Assembly: GCA_046294735.1 (NCBI GenBank)
Contig: JBKBKB010000003.1
Location: forward strand, 124,001-188,000
DNA from: 34-65-8 sp046294735
Lineage (GTDB): Bacteria; Pseudomonadota; Alphaproteobacteria; Sphingomonadales; Sphingomonadaceae
Reading direction: 5' to 3'
DNA: 64,000 bases
Positions 17,198 through 25,676 of this stretch are shown here, in pieces. Both the position numbers and the translations under genes were made by a program. Position 1 is the stretch's first letter; the number at the start of each line of letters is the position of its first letter. Below the pieces are notes generated by a model. The model searched no databases and was not told the origin of the DNA. It saw only the letters and a list, made by a program, of their open reading frames with translations.

Positions 17198-17970
17198 GCA
17201 GCTTTCCTCTGGTCGGGCAGGCGGCCAATCAGTTCGCGTGCGAGCGCGATATAGGCGCGGCTGCCGGCGCAGGTGTGGTCATAGACCAATGCCGGAAGCC
17301 CGTGGCTCGGCGCCTCCGACAAGCGGACATTGCGCGGGATGACCGCTTCGAACACCAGTCCGCCAAGACAATCGCGAACATCGTCGGCCACCTGATCGGT
17401 CAACCGGTTGCGCCGATCGAACATGGTGAGGGCTACGCCGATGATCCCGAGCTGGGGGTTGAACCGCTGCTGCACCCGTTCCACCGTCTGGAGCAGCTGG
17501 CTCAGGCCCTCGAGCGCAAAGAACTCGCACTGGAGCGGCACCAGCAAGGTGCTGGCGGCGTTAAGCGCGTTCAGGGTCAGCAGGCCAAGTGACGGGGGAC
17601 AGTCGATGAAGCAGATGTCATGCCTGGTGTGCCCGGCGAGGGCCGCGCGCAGGCGATCGGTGCGATCCTCGACCGCAACCAGCTCGACCTCCGCCCCGGA
17701 CAGGTCCACGGTGGCCGGGACCAGGTCGAGCCCGGGGATCGTGGTCGGCACCACGCATTCCGCCAGTGCGATCTGGTCGATCATCAGGTCATAGCTGGAC
17801 GAATCGCGCTGATCGTTGCCAACTCCTAGACCGGTCGAGGCGTTGCCCTGTGGGTCGAGGTCGATCAGCAGCGTGCGCCACCCGGTCGCCGCCATGGCCG
17901 TCGCGATGTTGATTGCGGTGGTGGTCTTGCCTACCCCGCCCTTCTGGTTGGCAATCGCGATGGTGATCAT
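17194..17970 (-). CDS. parA: Chromosome partitioning ATPase ParA (Soj)
   Basis: 258 residues. The deviant Walker A KGGVGKTTTAINIATA (residues about 10-25), DLDPQGNASTGLG and the Walker B DICFIDCPPSLGLLTLN are those of the Soj/ParA family. It is the nucleoid-binding ATPase that moves ParB-parS complexes. It overlaps rsmG upstream and parB downstream by four bases each (ATGA), so the three are one translationally coupled unit, the usual alphaproteobacterial mnmG-rsmG-parA-parB layout. Confidence 0.97.
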   Translation of the reverse strand: MITIAIANQKGGVGKTTTAINIATAMAATGWRTLLIDLDPQGNASTGLGVGNDQRDSSSYDLMIDQIALAECVVPTTIPGLDLVPATVDLSGAEVELVAVEDRTDRLRAALAGHTRHDICFIDCPPSLGLLTLNALNAASTLLVPLQCEFFALEGLSQLLQTVERVQQRFNPQLGIIGVALTMFDRRNRLTDQVADDVRDCLGGLVFEAVIPRNVRLSEAPSHGLPALVYDHTCAGSRAYIALARELIGRLPDQRKAA

Positions 17971-18608
17971 GGCTGTCCCCTTGCTTCCTTGCTCAACCTG
18001 CCGACGAGAATACCGGCTTGCGGATCTGTCAGCGATTGTTCCACGTGAAACGTCTGGCGAATCCGCTTTGGCATGTTATCCAGTTCCTGCGCCGCCGAAC
18101 GACCCTTGGGCAACAGGAAGAGGGTGTGCGCTGTGGAAAAGCGCGCGGACAATTGCACCAGGGTGCGGAGTGGCGCGAATGCCCGGGCGGTGATGACCCC
18201 GGCCGGGACAGTTTCGACCTGCTCGAGCCGCTTCCCTTCGACCCGGCAGTTACCCAGTTCCAGTTCGGCAACCATCCGCTCAAGCCAGTCAATCCGCTTG
18301 CGGCGCGATTCGACCAGGATCACCGGGTCGTCAGGGCGTAGTGCCGCCAGTACCAGCCCGGGAAACCCTGCTCCGCTGCCGAGATCCATCCAGAGCCCGG
18401 GGGCTGTTTCACGTGGAACATGAGCGAGCAGTTGGGCACTGTCTGCGATGTGACGCTGCCACACCATCGAAAGGGTGGCCGCCGCAACCAGATTCTGCCG
18501 CGCATTCTCTTCGATCAGGCATGCGAGCAGGCAATCAAGCCGCTCCAGCGCGACCTGATCCGCCCAGCCCGCCACGTAAGCGCGCGCTTCCCCCTCGGTA
18601 CCGATCAT
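17967..18608 (-). CDS. rsmG: 16S rRNA m7G527 methyltransferase RsmG
   Basis: 213 residues. The SAM motif MDLGSGAGFPGLVLAAL lies around residue 75-90, preceded by NLVAAATLSMVWQRHIADSA, both typical of RsmG (GidB). It methylates G527 of 16S rRNA. Two of the three parS sites lie inside this gene, where they encode HVPRETA and FHVEQ on the minus strand. It overlaps mnmG and parA by four bases each. Confidence 0.95.
   Translation of the reverse strand: MIGTEGEARAYVAGWADQVALERLDCLLACLIEENARQNLVAAATLSMVWQRHIADSAQLLAHVPRETAPGLWMDLGSGAGFPGLVLAALRPDDPVILVESRRKRIDWLERMVAELELGNCRVEGKRLEQVETVPAGVITARAFAPLRTLVQLSARFSTAHTLFLLPKGRSAAQELDNMPKRIRQTFHVEQSLTDPQAGILVGRLSKEARGQP
18037..18052. other. parS site 1 (near-consensus)
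   Basis: TGTTCCACGTGAAACG differs from the ParB-binding consensus (TGTTCCACGTGAAACA) at the last base only. It lies inside rsmG, about 70 bp from the parA start. Confidence 0.85.
18405..18420. other. parS site 2
   Basis: TGTTTCACGTGGAACA matches the ParB centromere consensus in all positions. It lies within rsmG. Confidence 0.93.
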
Positions 18609-20467
18609 GCGGCCAACTTGGCCGCGCGCTTGCGGGCATGGACGAGGACTGCGCTGAGGGCCGCCGGTGTGATCCCCGCTATCCGCCCCGCCGCAGCCAG
18701 CGTCGGCGGGCGGCTGGCACTCAGCCGCTCGACCATCTCGTTCGACAGACCCGGTACCTCGGCATAGGGAAAATCCCGGTCGAGCGATACGGCCTCGCTC
18801 GCGCGCAAGTCCCGCAGTTCCGCTTCCTGGCGCGCCAGATAGGGGGCATAGGCGGCATCCTCGATCGCCTCGGCCGCGACTTCGTCAAGTCGCCTGCTCT
18901 GGTCCGGCAACCAGTGCGCCAGCATTGTGGCATCGAGTTCGCCCTGAGCCAGCCATTCCCCTATCGATCGCCGACCGGCATCACGGCGGATCGGGATACC
19001 GGCATCATGCAGCTCTACCGATGCAACCGGCTGCACCAGGGCATCCTGCCATAATCCACGCCGTTCTTGACGTGCGGCAAACCAGCTCTGCCGGGGCGGA
19101 CTGACGCAACCGGCGCCAATTGCCAGGGGTGTAAGCCGGGTCGAGGCATTGTTGGCCCGCAGCCGCAGGCGATATTCCGCGCGGGCGGTCAGCATTCGAT
19201 AGGGCTCGGTAACCCCGTGCAAGGTCAAGTCGTCGACCATGACCGCAAGGTAGGAATTGGCCCGATCCAGCGGCGCTGGTTCTCGTCCCAACACCGTCGC
19301 CGCCGCATGCATCCCAGCCACCAGCCCCTGGGCGGCAGCCTCTTCATAGCCGGTCGTACCGTTGATCTGCCCGGCGCAATAAAGCCCCGGGATCGCCGGC
19401 ACCTGCAAACCGGTATTCAGTGCCCGCGGATCGATATGGTCGTATTCCACCGCATAGCCTGGCACGACCATCTCGACATTTTCCAACCCCTCCATGGTCC
19501 GCAGCATCGCCAACTGGACATCCACCGGTAGCGACGTGCTGATGCCGTTGGGATAAACCAGGTGGGTATCGAGCCCTTCCGGCTCGAGAAAGACCTGATG
19601 GCCGTCACGATCGCCAAAGCGGTGAATCTTGTCCTCGATCGAAGGGCAATAGCGCGGCCCCGCCGCGCCGATCGCCCCGGAAAACAGCGGCGAACGATCC
19701 AGGTTGGCCCGGATGACATCGTGGCTGCGCTGATTGGTACGGGTGATGCCGCAGAACAGCTGCGGGTTTACCCTGCCAGGCATCATCGGCGACATGGTCC
19801 AGCCATCACTGTCAGACGGCTGCTCCTCCAGCCGTGCCCAGTCGATCGTCCGTCCATCGAGCCGGGGCGGCGTCCCGGTCTTGAGGCGTGCCATCGGCAG
19901 CGTCGCATCTTCGCGAAGCTGGGCGGCGAGCCGCCGCGCGGAACTCTCACCGATGCGCCCGCCCTCGAACCGCTCCTCACCCCGGAACAGAACCCCGCCC
20001 AGGAAGGTGCCGGTGCATAGCACCACAGCGGATGCTTCCAGCACAATGCTATCCGCCAGTTCCAGCCCGGCCACGCGCCCGCCTTCCAGCCGCAAAGCCG
20101 CCGCCTCACCCTGAACCAGCGTGAGATTGGGCTCCGCGCGGACAATCGCCTGCACAGCGGCCTTGAACCGCCTACGATCAGCCTGAATGCGCGGACCCCA
20201 GACGGCACTGCCTTTTGACAGGTTAAGCATCCGGTAGTGGATTGCCGCAGCATCAGCCGCACGGCCAATCACCCCGTCGAACGCATCGACCTCGCGTACA
20301 AGATGGCCTTTGCCCAATCCGCCAATCGCAGGATTGCAGCTCATCGCGCCGATTGCATCAAGGTCAAACGAGACCAGCGCAACCGTCGCGCCCATCCGTG
20401 CAGCGACGCAAGCTGCCTCGACGCCGGCATGACCGCCGCCGACCACCACTATATCGAACCTTTGCAT
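18605..20467 (-). CDS. mnmG: tRNA uridine-5-carboxymethylaminomethyl enzyme MnmG
   Basis: 620 residues. N-terminal FAD site VVGGGHAGVEAACVAARMGA, then SCNPAIGGLGKGHLVREVDA, LNLSKGSAVWGPRIQADRR and GLYCAGQINGTTGYEEAAAQ are GidA/MnmG signatures. With MnmE it forms cmnm5U34 in tRNAs reading two-codon boxes. It overlaps rsmG by four bases. A parS site occupies part of the short gap between it and the mnmE stop. Confidence 0.97.
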   Translation of the reverse strand: MQRFDIVVVGGGHAGVEAACVAARMGATVALVSFDLDAIGAMSCNPAIGGLGKGHLVREVDAFDGVIGRAADAAAIHYRMLNLSKGSAVWGPRIQADRRRFKAAVQAIVRAEPNLTLVQGEAAALRLEGGRVAGLELADSIVLEASAVVLCTGTFLGGVLFRGEERFEGGRIGESSARRLAAQLREDATLPMARLKTGTPPRLDGRTIDWARLEEQPSDSDGWTMSPMMPGRVNPQLFCGITRTNQRSHDVIRANLDRSPLFSGAIGAAGPRYCPSIEDKIHRFGDRDGHQVFLEPEGLDTHLVYPNGISTSLPVDVQLAMLRTMEGLENVEMVVPGYAVEYDHIDPRALNTGLQVPAIPGLYCAGQINGTTGYEEAAAQGLVAGMHAAATVLGREPAPLDRANSYLAVMVDDLTLHGVTEPYRMLTARAEYRLRLRANNASTRLTPLAIGAGCVSPPRQSWFAARQERRGLWQDALVQPVASVELHDAGIPIRRDAGRRSIGEWLAQGELDATMLAHWLPDQSRRLDEVAAEAIEDAAYAPYLARQEAELRDLRASEAVSLDRDFPYAEVPGLSNEMVERLSASRPPTLAAAGRIAGITPAALSAVLVHARKRAAKLAA

Positions 20468-20518
20468 CGATTGTGCCCTAACGCAGAACGCCGGCCTTAT
20501 CCAGCGCGCACCCGCGCC

Positions 20519-20534
20519 TGTTTCACGTGGAACA
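20519..20534. other. parS site 3
   Basis: TGTTTCACGTGGAACA, identical to site 2, in the 68-bp gap between mnmG and mnmE, directly next to the mnmE stop codon. Confidence 0.93.
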
Positions 20535-20535
20535 A

Positions 20536-21807
20536 TTACTTGCCGATGCAGAACCGCCCAAACAGAGCGTCAAGCATATCCTCGGTCGAGGTGCGACCTA
20601 TAAGACGGTCAAACGCGGCCCGCGCCAGGCGGAGTTTTTCGCCTGTGAGCAACAAATCCTCGCCCGCATGTATCGACGACAGGGCGCTGCCTGCCTCTGC
20701 CAGAAGCGCGTGCTGGCGTGCATTGAGGGCCACCTCCCCAGGTCTCGGCAGGGCAGCACGAGCGTGCTCGATCAGGGCGCGCCGCAGATCATCAATCCCC
20801 GCGCCGTTCATGGCAGAGACCCGGTGGCACGGCGACGCTTTATCCCCGAGTTCAATATCGGACTTAGCCGCGATCTCCCACGCGCCTGCCGGTCCCTCAC
20901 CCTCCGGGCCGAGCCACAGCACCAGGTCGGCACGGGCCAGTTCCGCTTCGGCACGGGCAATCCCGATTGCCTCAACCGCGTCCGGCGTCTGGTCGCGCAG
21001 TCCGGCTGTGTCGACGAAGGTGAACGGCAGGCCCGCGAGTGCCACGCTGCGCTCGAGGACATCGCGCGTGGTGCCTTCGGTAGGGGCCGTGATTGCGGCC
21101 TCGCTTTCGATCAACGCATTGAACAGGCTGGATTTTCCAGCATTGGGCGGACCTGCGAGAACGACCCGAAACCCCTCCCGCAGCAGTTCCGCGCGGGGGC
21201 GATCAAGCCACGCGACCAGTTCTCCCGATAGCGCCGATAGTGAATCGCGGAAACCCGGTTCAAGCCCGCTGACATCATCTTCATCCCCGAAATCGAGCAC
21301 TGCCTCCACCTTCGCGGACAGCATCAAAATCCGCGCGCGCCAGTCCTCCACCGTGCGCGACAACGCGCCGCCCGCACTCGCCATCGCCGCCCGGCGTTGC
21401 AAGTCCGTTTCGGCGGCCAGCAGGTCGGCCAACCCCTCGGCCTCAGCCAGATCGATCCGGCCATTGGCGAAAGCGCGGCGGGTGAACTCACCCGGCAGCG
21501 CCCGGCGCAAGCCCGGAACGGCCGCCAGCGCGGCCTCCACTGCTGCGACCACCGCCCGGCCGCCATGCAAATGCAGTTCGGCCACATCCTCGCCTGTGGC
21601 AGTTCCGGGCCCGGGCAGCCACAGCACCAGGGCCCGGTCGAGCTCATCACCGCCGTTGTCGCTTACAACCCGCGATACTGCACGGCGCGCCTGCGGTAGC
21701 GACCCGGTCAGGCCAGCCAATGCCGTTGACGCCTCCGGCCCGCTGACCCGCACAACCGCAATCCCTGCGGGCGGCGCACCGCTAGACAGGGCGAAGATCG
21801 TGTCCAT
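20536..21807 (-). CDS. mnmE: tRNA modification GTPase MnmE
   Basis: 423 residues from ATG 21807 (MDTIFALSSGAPPAGIAVVR); a TTG at 21825 abuts the upstream stop and adds six residues of no homology value. N-terminal folate-binding domain, a P-loop GPPNAGKSSLFNALI (about residue 215), switch-like FVDTAGLRDQTPDAVE in the G domain, and the C-terminal CIGK, the catalytic cysteine motif. Partner of MnmG. It is 18 bp downstream of the DUF6489 gene. Confidence 0.96.
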   Translation of the reverse strand: MDTIFALSSGAPPAGIAVVRVSGPEASTALAGLTGSLPQARRAVSRVVSDNGGDELDRALVLWLPGPGTATGEDVAELHLHGGRAVVAAVEAALAAVPGLRRALPGEFTRRAFANGRIDLAEAEGLADLLAAETDLQRRAAMASAGGALSRTVEDWRARILMLSAKVEAVLDFGDEDDVSGLEPGFRDSLSALSGELVAWLDRPRAELLREGFRVVLAGPPNAGKSSLFNALIESEAAITAPTEGTTRDVLERSVALAGLPFTFVDTAGLRDQTPDAVEAIGIARAEAELARADLVLWLGPEGEGPAGAWEIAAKSDIELGDKASPCHRVSAMNGAGIDDLRRALIEHARAALPRPGEVALNARQHALLAEAGSALSSIHAGEDLLLTGEKLRLARAAFDRLIGRTSTEDMLDALFGRFCIGK

Positions 21808-21825
21808 CGGCTCAGACAGTGGCAA

Positions 21826-22092
21826 TCAGTCGGACTTGCCGCTCTTGCCCGAAGCAGCCCCTGATGCAGCTGTGCTTGCGCCCTCGACGAAGCTCTGGAA
21901 CATCTTCAGGCCAAGCTGGCCCATTGGTGCAAGCTGCTTGGCATATTGCTGCAACTGGTCCGGGTTGCTCACGCCCTTCATCGCCTTGGTCAGCGCGTCG
22001 ACATAGACGTCATTGGCCTTGCCGACATCGGGCAGGCCCATGAAGGTCCGCGCCTCTTCCGGAGTGCAGTCGATCTCGATCTGGACCTTCAT
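21826..22092 (-). CDS. DUF6489-family small protein
   Basis: 88 residues from ATG 22092 (MKVQIEIDCTPEEARTFMG); the open frame continues upstream to 22146 without a good start. The N-terminal half is a short beta-alpha unit, then PDVGKANDVYVDAL and a hydrophilic, alanine/serine/glycine-rich C-terminus (GAASGKSGKSD). The family is small, soluble, and found next to mnmE in sphingomonads; no function is known to me. Confidence 0.75.
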   Translation of the reverse strand: MKVQIEIDCTPEEARTFMGLPDVGKANDVYVDALTKAMKGVSNPDQLQQYAKQLAPMGQLGLKMFQSFVEGASTAASGAASGKSGKSD

Positions 22093-22191
22093 GGCAAGAT
22101 TCTCCCTAATTCCCCCAAAGCTGGGTTTGGCAAAGCCTGCACGCAAGGGCTAGGATGCCGTCAGGCAGGAACGCAACGAGGATATACGACG

Positions 22192-22890
22192 ATGAGCGAG
22201 ACCGTCACCATCAAAACACTGGACGAAGCGAACAGCTTTGCCGCCTATGTCGCGCGCCCCGCTGGCACGCCCAGGGCGGCGATCATCGTGATCCAGGAGA
22301 TATTCGGGGTCAACGAGGGGATCCGCCGCAAGTGCGACCACTGGGCCAGCCTCGGTTACCTTGCGGTCGCACCGGACCTGTTCTGGATGCTCGAACCCGG
22401 TCTCGAACTCGACCCCGATGTCGAGGATGAATTCAACAAGGCGCTGGGCCTGTTCGGGCAGTACAACCCTGACGAAGGGGTAAAGGACATCGAGGCGACC
22501 ATCCACTGGATCCGCCGCGAAACAGGCGTGGCGAAGGTCGGGTGCGTGGGATACTGCCTTGGCGGCAAGCTCGCCTACATGGCCGCCGCCCGGACCGACA
22601 TCGACGCCTCGGTCGGCTATTACGGAGTGATGATCGACCAGATGCTGGGCGAAAAGCACGCCATCGCCAACCCCTTGATGTTGCACGTGCCCACCGCCGA
22701 CCATTTCGTCGGGCCCGAGGCACAGGCGGCCATGCACGCCGGACTCGACGATCATCCCCGCGTCACCCTGCATGACTACGACGGGCTGGACCATGGCTTT
22801 GCCGCCGAGATGGGCAATCGCCGCAATGAGGCCGGTGCGCAGCTGGCGGACAGCCGGACAGAAGCCTTCTTCGCCGAGCATCTGGCATGA
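22192..22890 (+). CDS. Dienelactone hydrolase family protein
   Basis: 232 residues from ATG 22192 with GAGGA just upstream. Glu36 (IQEIFGVNEGI), nucleophile Cys122 (GYCLGGK) and the TADHFVG and GLDHGFAA segments correspond to the Glu36, Cys123, Asp171 and His202 catalytic set of Pseudomonas DLH. The alpha/beta-hydrolase family opens lactones or cleaves esters; many homologues have no known substrate. It overlaps the NTF2-like gene by four bases (ATGA), so the pair is coupled. Confidence 0.88.
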   Translation: MSETVTIKTLDEANSFAAYVARPAGTPRAAIIVIQEIFGVNEGIRRKCDHWASLGYLAVAPDLFWMLEPGLELDPDVEDEFNKALGLFGQYNPDEGVKDIEATIHWIRRETGVAKVGCVGYCLGGKLAYMAAARTDIDASVGYYGVMIDQMLGEKHAIANPLMLHVPTADHFVGPEAQAAMHAGLDDHPRVTLHDYDGLDHGFAAEMGNRRNEAGAQLADSRTEAFFAEHLA

Positions 22891-23285
22891 ACGGGGCAGA
22901 GAACCTCGCCCGGTGGCACGCCTATATGGAGGGCGGAAGCGATCCCGCCGTCCTGGCGGAAATGCTGGCGGAGGAGGCCGTGTTCCACTCGCCAGTCGTG
23001 CATACGCCGCAGGCAGGCAAGGCCAAGGTTATGGCCTATCTCACCGCTGCGGGGCACGTGTTCGGCAACGGCACTTTCCGCTACGTGCGCGAACTGGTCG
23101 ACGACAACGAGATGATGCTGGAATTCGTGGCGGAAATGGACGGGATAACCGTCAACGGAGTCGACATCATCCGCTTTGGCAGCGATGGAAAGATTCACGA
23201 TTTCAAGGTCATGGTGCGGCCCTTGAAAGCAATCAACAAGATCTGGGAGATGATGGCCGCGCAACTGGAAGCGGCGCAGGGATAG
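22887..23285 (+). CDS. NTF2-like (SnoaL-type) protein
   Basis: 132 residues. Length and pattern fit the cone-shaped NTF2/SnoaL fold: LARWHAYMEGGSDPAVLAEM, FHSPVVHTPQAGKAKVMAYL, then strands VRELVDDNEMMLEFVAEMDG and VDIIRFGSDGKIHDFKVMVR. A ligand-binding or enzymatic role is possible but no catalytic residue is certain. It overlaps the dienelactone hydrolase gene, suggesting a shared pathway, and is convergent with the BLUF gene. Confidence 0.78.
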   Translation: MNGAENLARWHAYMEGGSDPAVLAEMLAEEAVFHSPVVHTPQAGKAKVMAYLTAAGHVFGNGTFRYVRELVDDNEMMLEFVAEMDGITVNGVDIIRFGSDGKIHDFKVMVRPLKAINKIWEMMAAQLEAAQG

Positions 23286-23298
23286 CTCCGCGCCTTGC

Positions 23299-23688
23299 TC
23301 AGTTCAGCATTGCGAAGTTAAGAATCATCCGCCGGACCAGAGGGTCAAGGCTTACGGGAAGCTCTGTTTCCAACCGTTCGCGGCGGCTATCGCCGGGTTC
23401 ACCCAGCGCCAGTCGCCGCATCGACCAATCAGGGCAAGTCCTGTCATCGATCGGTTCATCATGGAGACGGGAAATGCCGTGATGGCGCGAATCATGCTCG
23501 ATCCGCCGCATGACCCGTTCCAGCGAATCGTGCTCGCCTTCCAGCACCTGCAGGAAATTGCGGCCGTTGTAGAGCAGCAACCCGGTCAGGCCCTGAAACG
23601 GGTTGTTGCGATTGCATGATTCCAGAATCTCGGTCACTTCTTGCGAAGCAAGATTCTCTGCAGTGCTGACGTAGACATACTGTCGCAT
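23299..23688 (-). CDS. BLUF-domain blue-light photoreceptor
   Basis: 129 residues from ATG 23688, preceded by GGGGAG. A single BLUF domain: FAD-contacting Tyr6 (YVYVST), Asn29 (RNNPFQGLTG) and Gln47 (FLQVLEGE), with SRLHDEPIDDRTCPDWSM at the usual C-terminal strand. No output domain is attached, so it is of the short, stand-alone type that must signal through a partner. It faces the NTF2-like gene (12-bp gap) and precedes rho on the same strand by 89 bp. No partner is recognisable nearby. Confidence 0.9.
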   Translation of the reverse strand: MRQYVYVSTAENLASQEVTEILESCNRNNPFQGLTGLLLYNGRNFLQVLEGEHDSLERVMRRIEHDSRHHGISRLHDEPIDDRTCPDWSMRRLALGEPGDSRRERLETELPVSLDPLVRRMILNFAMLN

Positions 23689-23777
23689 GGTCGGCACTCC
23701 CCTTCGATGCGCTGCCGCAGCCAAATCGGCAGGCCGCCCATCACTGCCATGCCCTACCGCGTTCGGCAAGGCGGTAG

Positions 23778-25043
23778 CTATTGGTTCATGGCTGCGAAGA
23801 AATCCTCGTTGCTCTTGGAATCCTTCATCTTGTCGAGCAGGAACTCCATCGCGTCGATCGTCCCCATCTGCATCAGGATGCGGCGCAGGACCCACATCTT
23901 CGACATGATGTCCTTCGATACCAGCAGCTCTTCCTTGCGGGTGCCGGACTTGCCAACATCAAGCGCGGGGAAGATACGCTTGTCGGCGACCTTGCGGTCG
24001 AGCACGATCTCGCTGTTGCCAGTACCCTTGAACTCTTCGAAAATGACTTCGTCCATCCGGCTGCCGGTGTCGATCAGCGCGGTGGCAATGATCGAAAGGC
24101 TGCCGCCTTCCTCGATATTGCGCGCCGCGCCGAAGAACCGCTTGGGCCGCTGGAGCGCATTGGCATCGACACCGCCGGTCAGCACCTTGCCCGAACTTGG
24201 CACCACGGTGTTGTAGGCACGGCCGAGGCGGGTGATCGAATCGAGCAGAATCACCACGTCCTTCTTGTGCTCAACCAGACGTTTGGCCTTCTCGATCACC
24301 ATCTCAGCAACCTGAACGTGGCGGGTGGCTGGTTCGTCAAAGGTGGAGGAAATCACCTCACCCTTCACGCTGCGCTGCATGTCGGTCACTTCCTCGGGCC
24401 GCTCGTCAACCAGCAGCACGATAAGGAACACTTCCGGATGGTTGTCGGTGATCGCCTTGGCGATGTTCTGCAGCAGCACCGTTTTACCCGTGCGCGGAGG
24501 GGCCACGATCAGCGCCCGCTGGCCCTTGCCCTGCGGCGAGATGAGATCGATCACCCGGGCTGACTTGTCCTTGACCGTCGGATCACTCGAATCGAGGATC
24601 AGCCGTTCGTCGGGATAGAGCGGCGTCAGGTTGTCGAAATTGGTTCGATGGCGCACCGCATCGGGATTGTCGAAATTTACGCTCTTGAGGCTTGTGAGGG
24701 CAAAATAGCGCTCACCATCCTTGGGGGCGCGGATCTCGCCTTCCACAGTATCGCCGGTGCGCAGACCCCATTTGCGGACCTGGTTGGGCGAAACATAGAT
24801 ATCGTCCGGGCCGGCCAAGTAGTTGGCTTGCGGGCTGCGCAGGAAGCCGAACCCGTCTTGCATGACCTCGATCGTGCCGACACCCATGATCGGCTCTTCG
24901 TAATCCTCGTCCTCGGCCAGTTCGCGCAGGATGCAGAACATCAAGTCCTGCCGCCGCATGGTGCTGGCACCTTCGACGCCCAGCTCCTCTGCCATTTCAA
25001 CCAGCTCAGCCGGGGTTTTCGCCTTGAGATCTTTCAGATGCAT
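23778..25043 (-). CDS. rho: Transcription termination factor Rho
   Basis: 421 residues from ATG 25043 (MHLKDLKAKTPAELVEMAEE); the frame is open further upstream to 25127 with no homology. N-terminal RNA-binding domain (TIEVMQDGFGFLRSP), P-loop APPRTGKTVLLQNIAK (about residue 180), DERPEEVTDMQRSVKGEV, Walker B DVVILLDSITRLGRAYN and PSSGKVLTGGVDANALQRPK. Hexameric RNA-dependent ATPase that ends transcription. Essential in most Gram-negative bacteria. Its position near hemE is the common alphaproteobacterial order. Confidence 0.98.
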   Translation of the reverse strand: MHLKDLKAKTPAELVEMAEELGVEGASTMRRQDLMFCILRELAEDEDYEEPIMGVGTIEVMQDGFGFLRSPQANYLAGPDDIYVSPNQVRKWGLRTGDTVEGEIRAPKDGERYFALTSLKSVNFDNPDAVRHRTNFDNLTPLYPDERLILDSSDPTVKDKSARVIDLISPQGKGQRALIVAPPRTGKTVLLQNIAKAITDNHPEVFLIVLLVDERPEEVTDMQRSVKGEVISSTFDEPATRHVQVAEMVIEKAKRLVEHKKDVVILLDSITRLGRAYNTVVPSSGKVLTGGVDANALQRPKRFFGAARNIEEGGSLSIIATALIDTGSRMDEVIFEEFKGTGNSEIVLDRKVADKRIFPALDVGKSGTRKEELLVSKDIMSKMWVLRRILMQMGTIDAMEFLLDKMKDSKSNEDFFAAMNQ

Positions 25044-25201
25044 GTCGTTTGTCCAACAGGAATTAGGGCCGGCAAGGTCAAAGGGCTTGGAGAAAGCAGA
25101 CCCGGCGCCGCCATAGAGGCGGGCCATGACCGGAAGTGGCCCCCCGGATATGCCACGTGGCCCGGGCCGTCAATGCGCTTGTCAGGCTGACAGGGTTGCC
25201 G

Positions 25202-25645
25202 TCAGAACGGCTTGATCACCACCAGCACGACGATCAGCGCCAGCATGATCGCCGGAAATTCACCCCACAGCCTGAGCTGCTTTTCGCTCAGAGGGCGAGA
25301 CCCGGACACCATCCGCTTCGCCTGCATCACCAGCCACCCGTGATAACCTGACAGGAGCAACACCAGCAGCAGCTTGGCATGGAACCAGCCCTGGCTGAAC
25401 GCGCCGATCGTTGAGGCCAGGGCAAACCCGAGCACCCAGGTCACGATCAGGCTGGGTGTCAGGATGATCCTGCGCAGGAGCCCCATCCGCCGGTCCCACT
25501 CAGCCGCTTCTGCCGAGCCGGGCGTTGCCGAATGAAGGTAGAGCATCTGCCGCGGCAAAATGAACAGGCCCGCCATCCAGAACACCATGAAGATGATGTG
25601 GCCGGCCTTGAGCCAGAGATAGGTCATCGAAAGGACATCCTGCAT
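25202..25645 (-). CDS. hemJ: Protoporphyrinogen oxidase HemJ
   Basis: 147 residues from ATG 25645 (MQDVLSMTYLWLKAGHIIFM). Four to five hydrophobic helices and the histidine/arginine signature KAGHIIFMVFWMAGLFILPR near the N-terminus match the HemJ family, the membrane protoporphyrinogen IX oxidase used by many proteobacteria lacking HemG/HemY. The conserved histidine likely binds heme. The neighbour hemE, which codes for an earlier step of the same pathway, is 31 bp upstream on the same strand and supports the call. Confidence 0.9.
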   Translation of the reverse strand: MQDVLSMTYLWLKAGHIIFMVFWMAGLFILPRQMLYLHSATPGSAEAAEWDRRMGLLRRIILTPSLIVTWVLGFALASTIGAFSQGWFHAKLLLVLLLSGYHGWLVMQAKRMVSGSRPLSEKQLRLWGEFPAIMLALIVVLVVIKPF

Positions 25646-25676
25646 GGGTTTGATGTAGGGATTGCAAGCAGCGGCG

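Noticed and set aside
20237..22006. 589-codon open frame on the plus strand opposite mnmE.
   Set aside because: Low-complexity serine/alanine/arginine-rich translation antisense to an unmistakable MnmE.
25141..25175. CACGTG-centred palindrome before rho that resembles a parS core.
   Set aside because: Only the central CACGTG matches; the outer positions differ from the ParB consensus.
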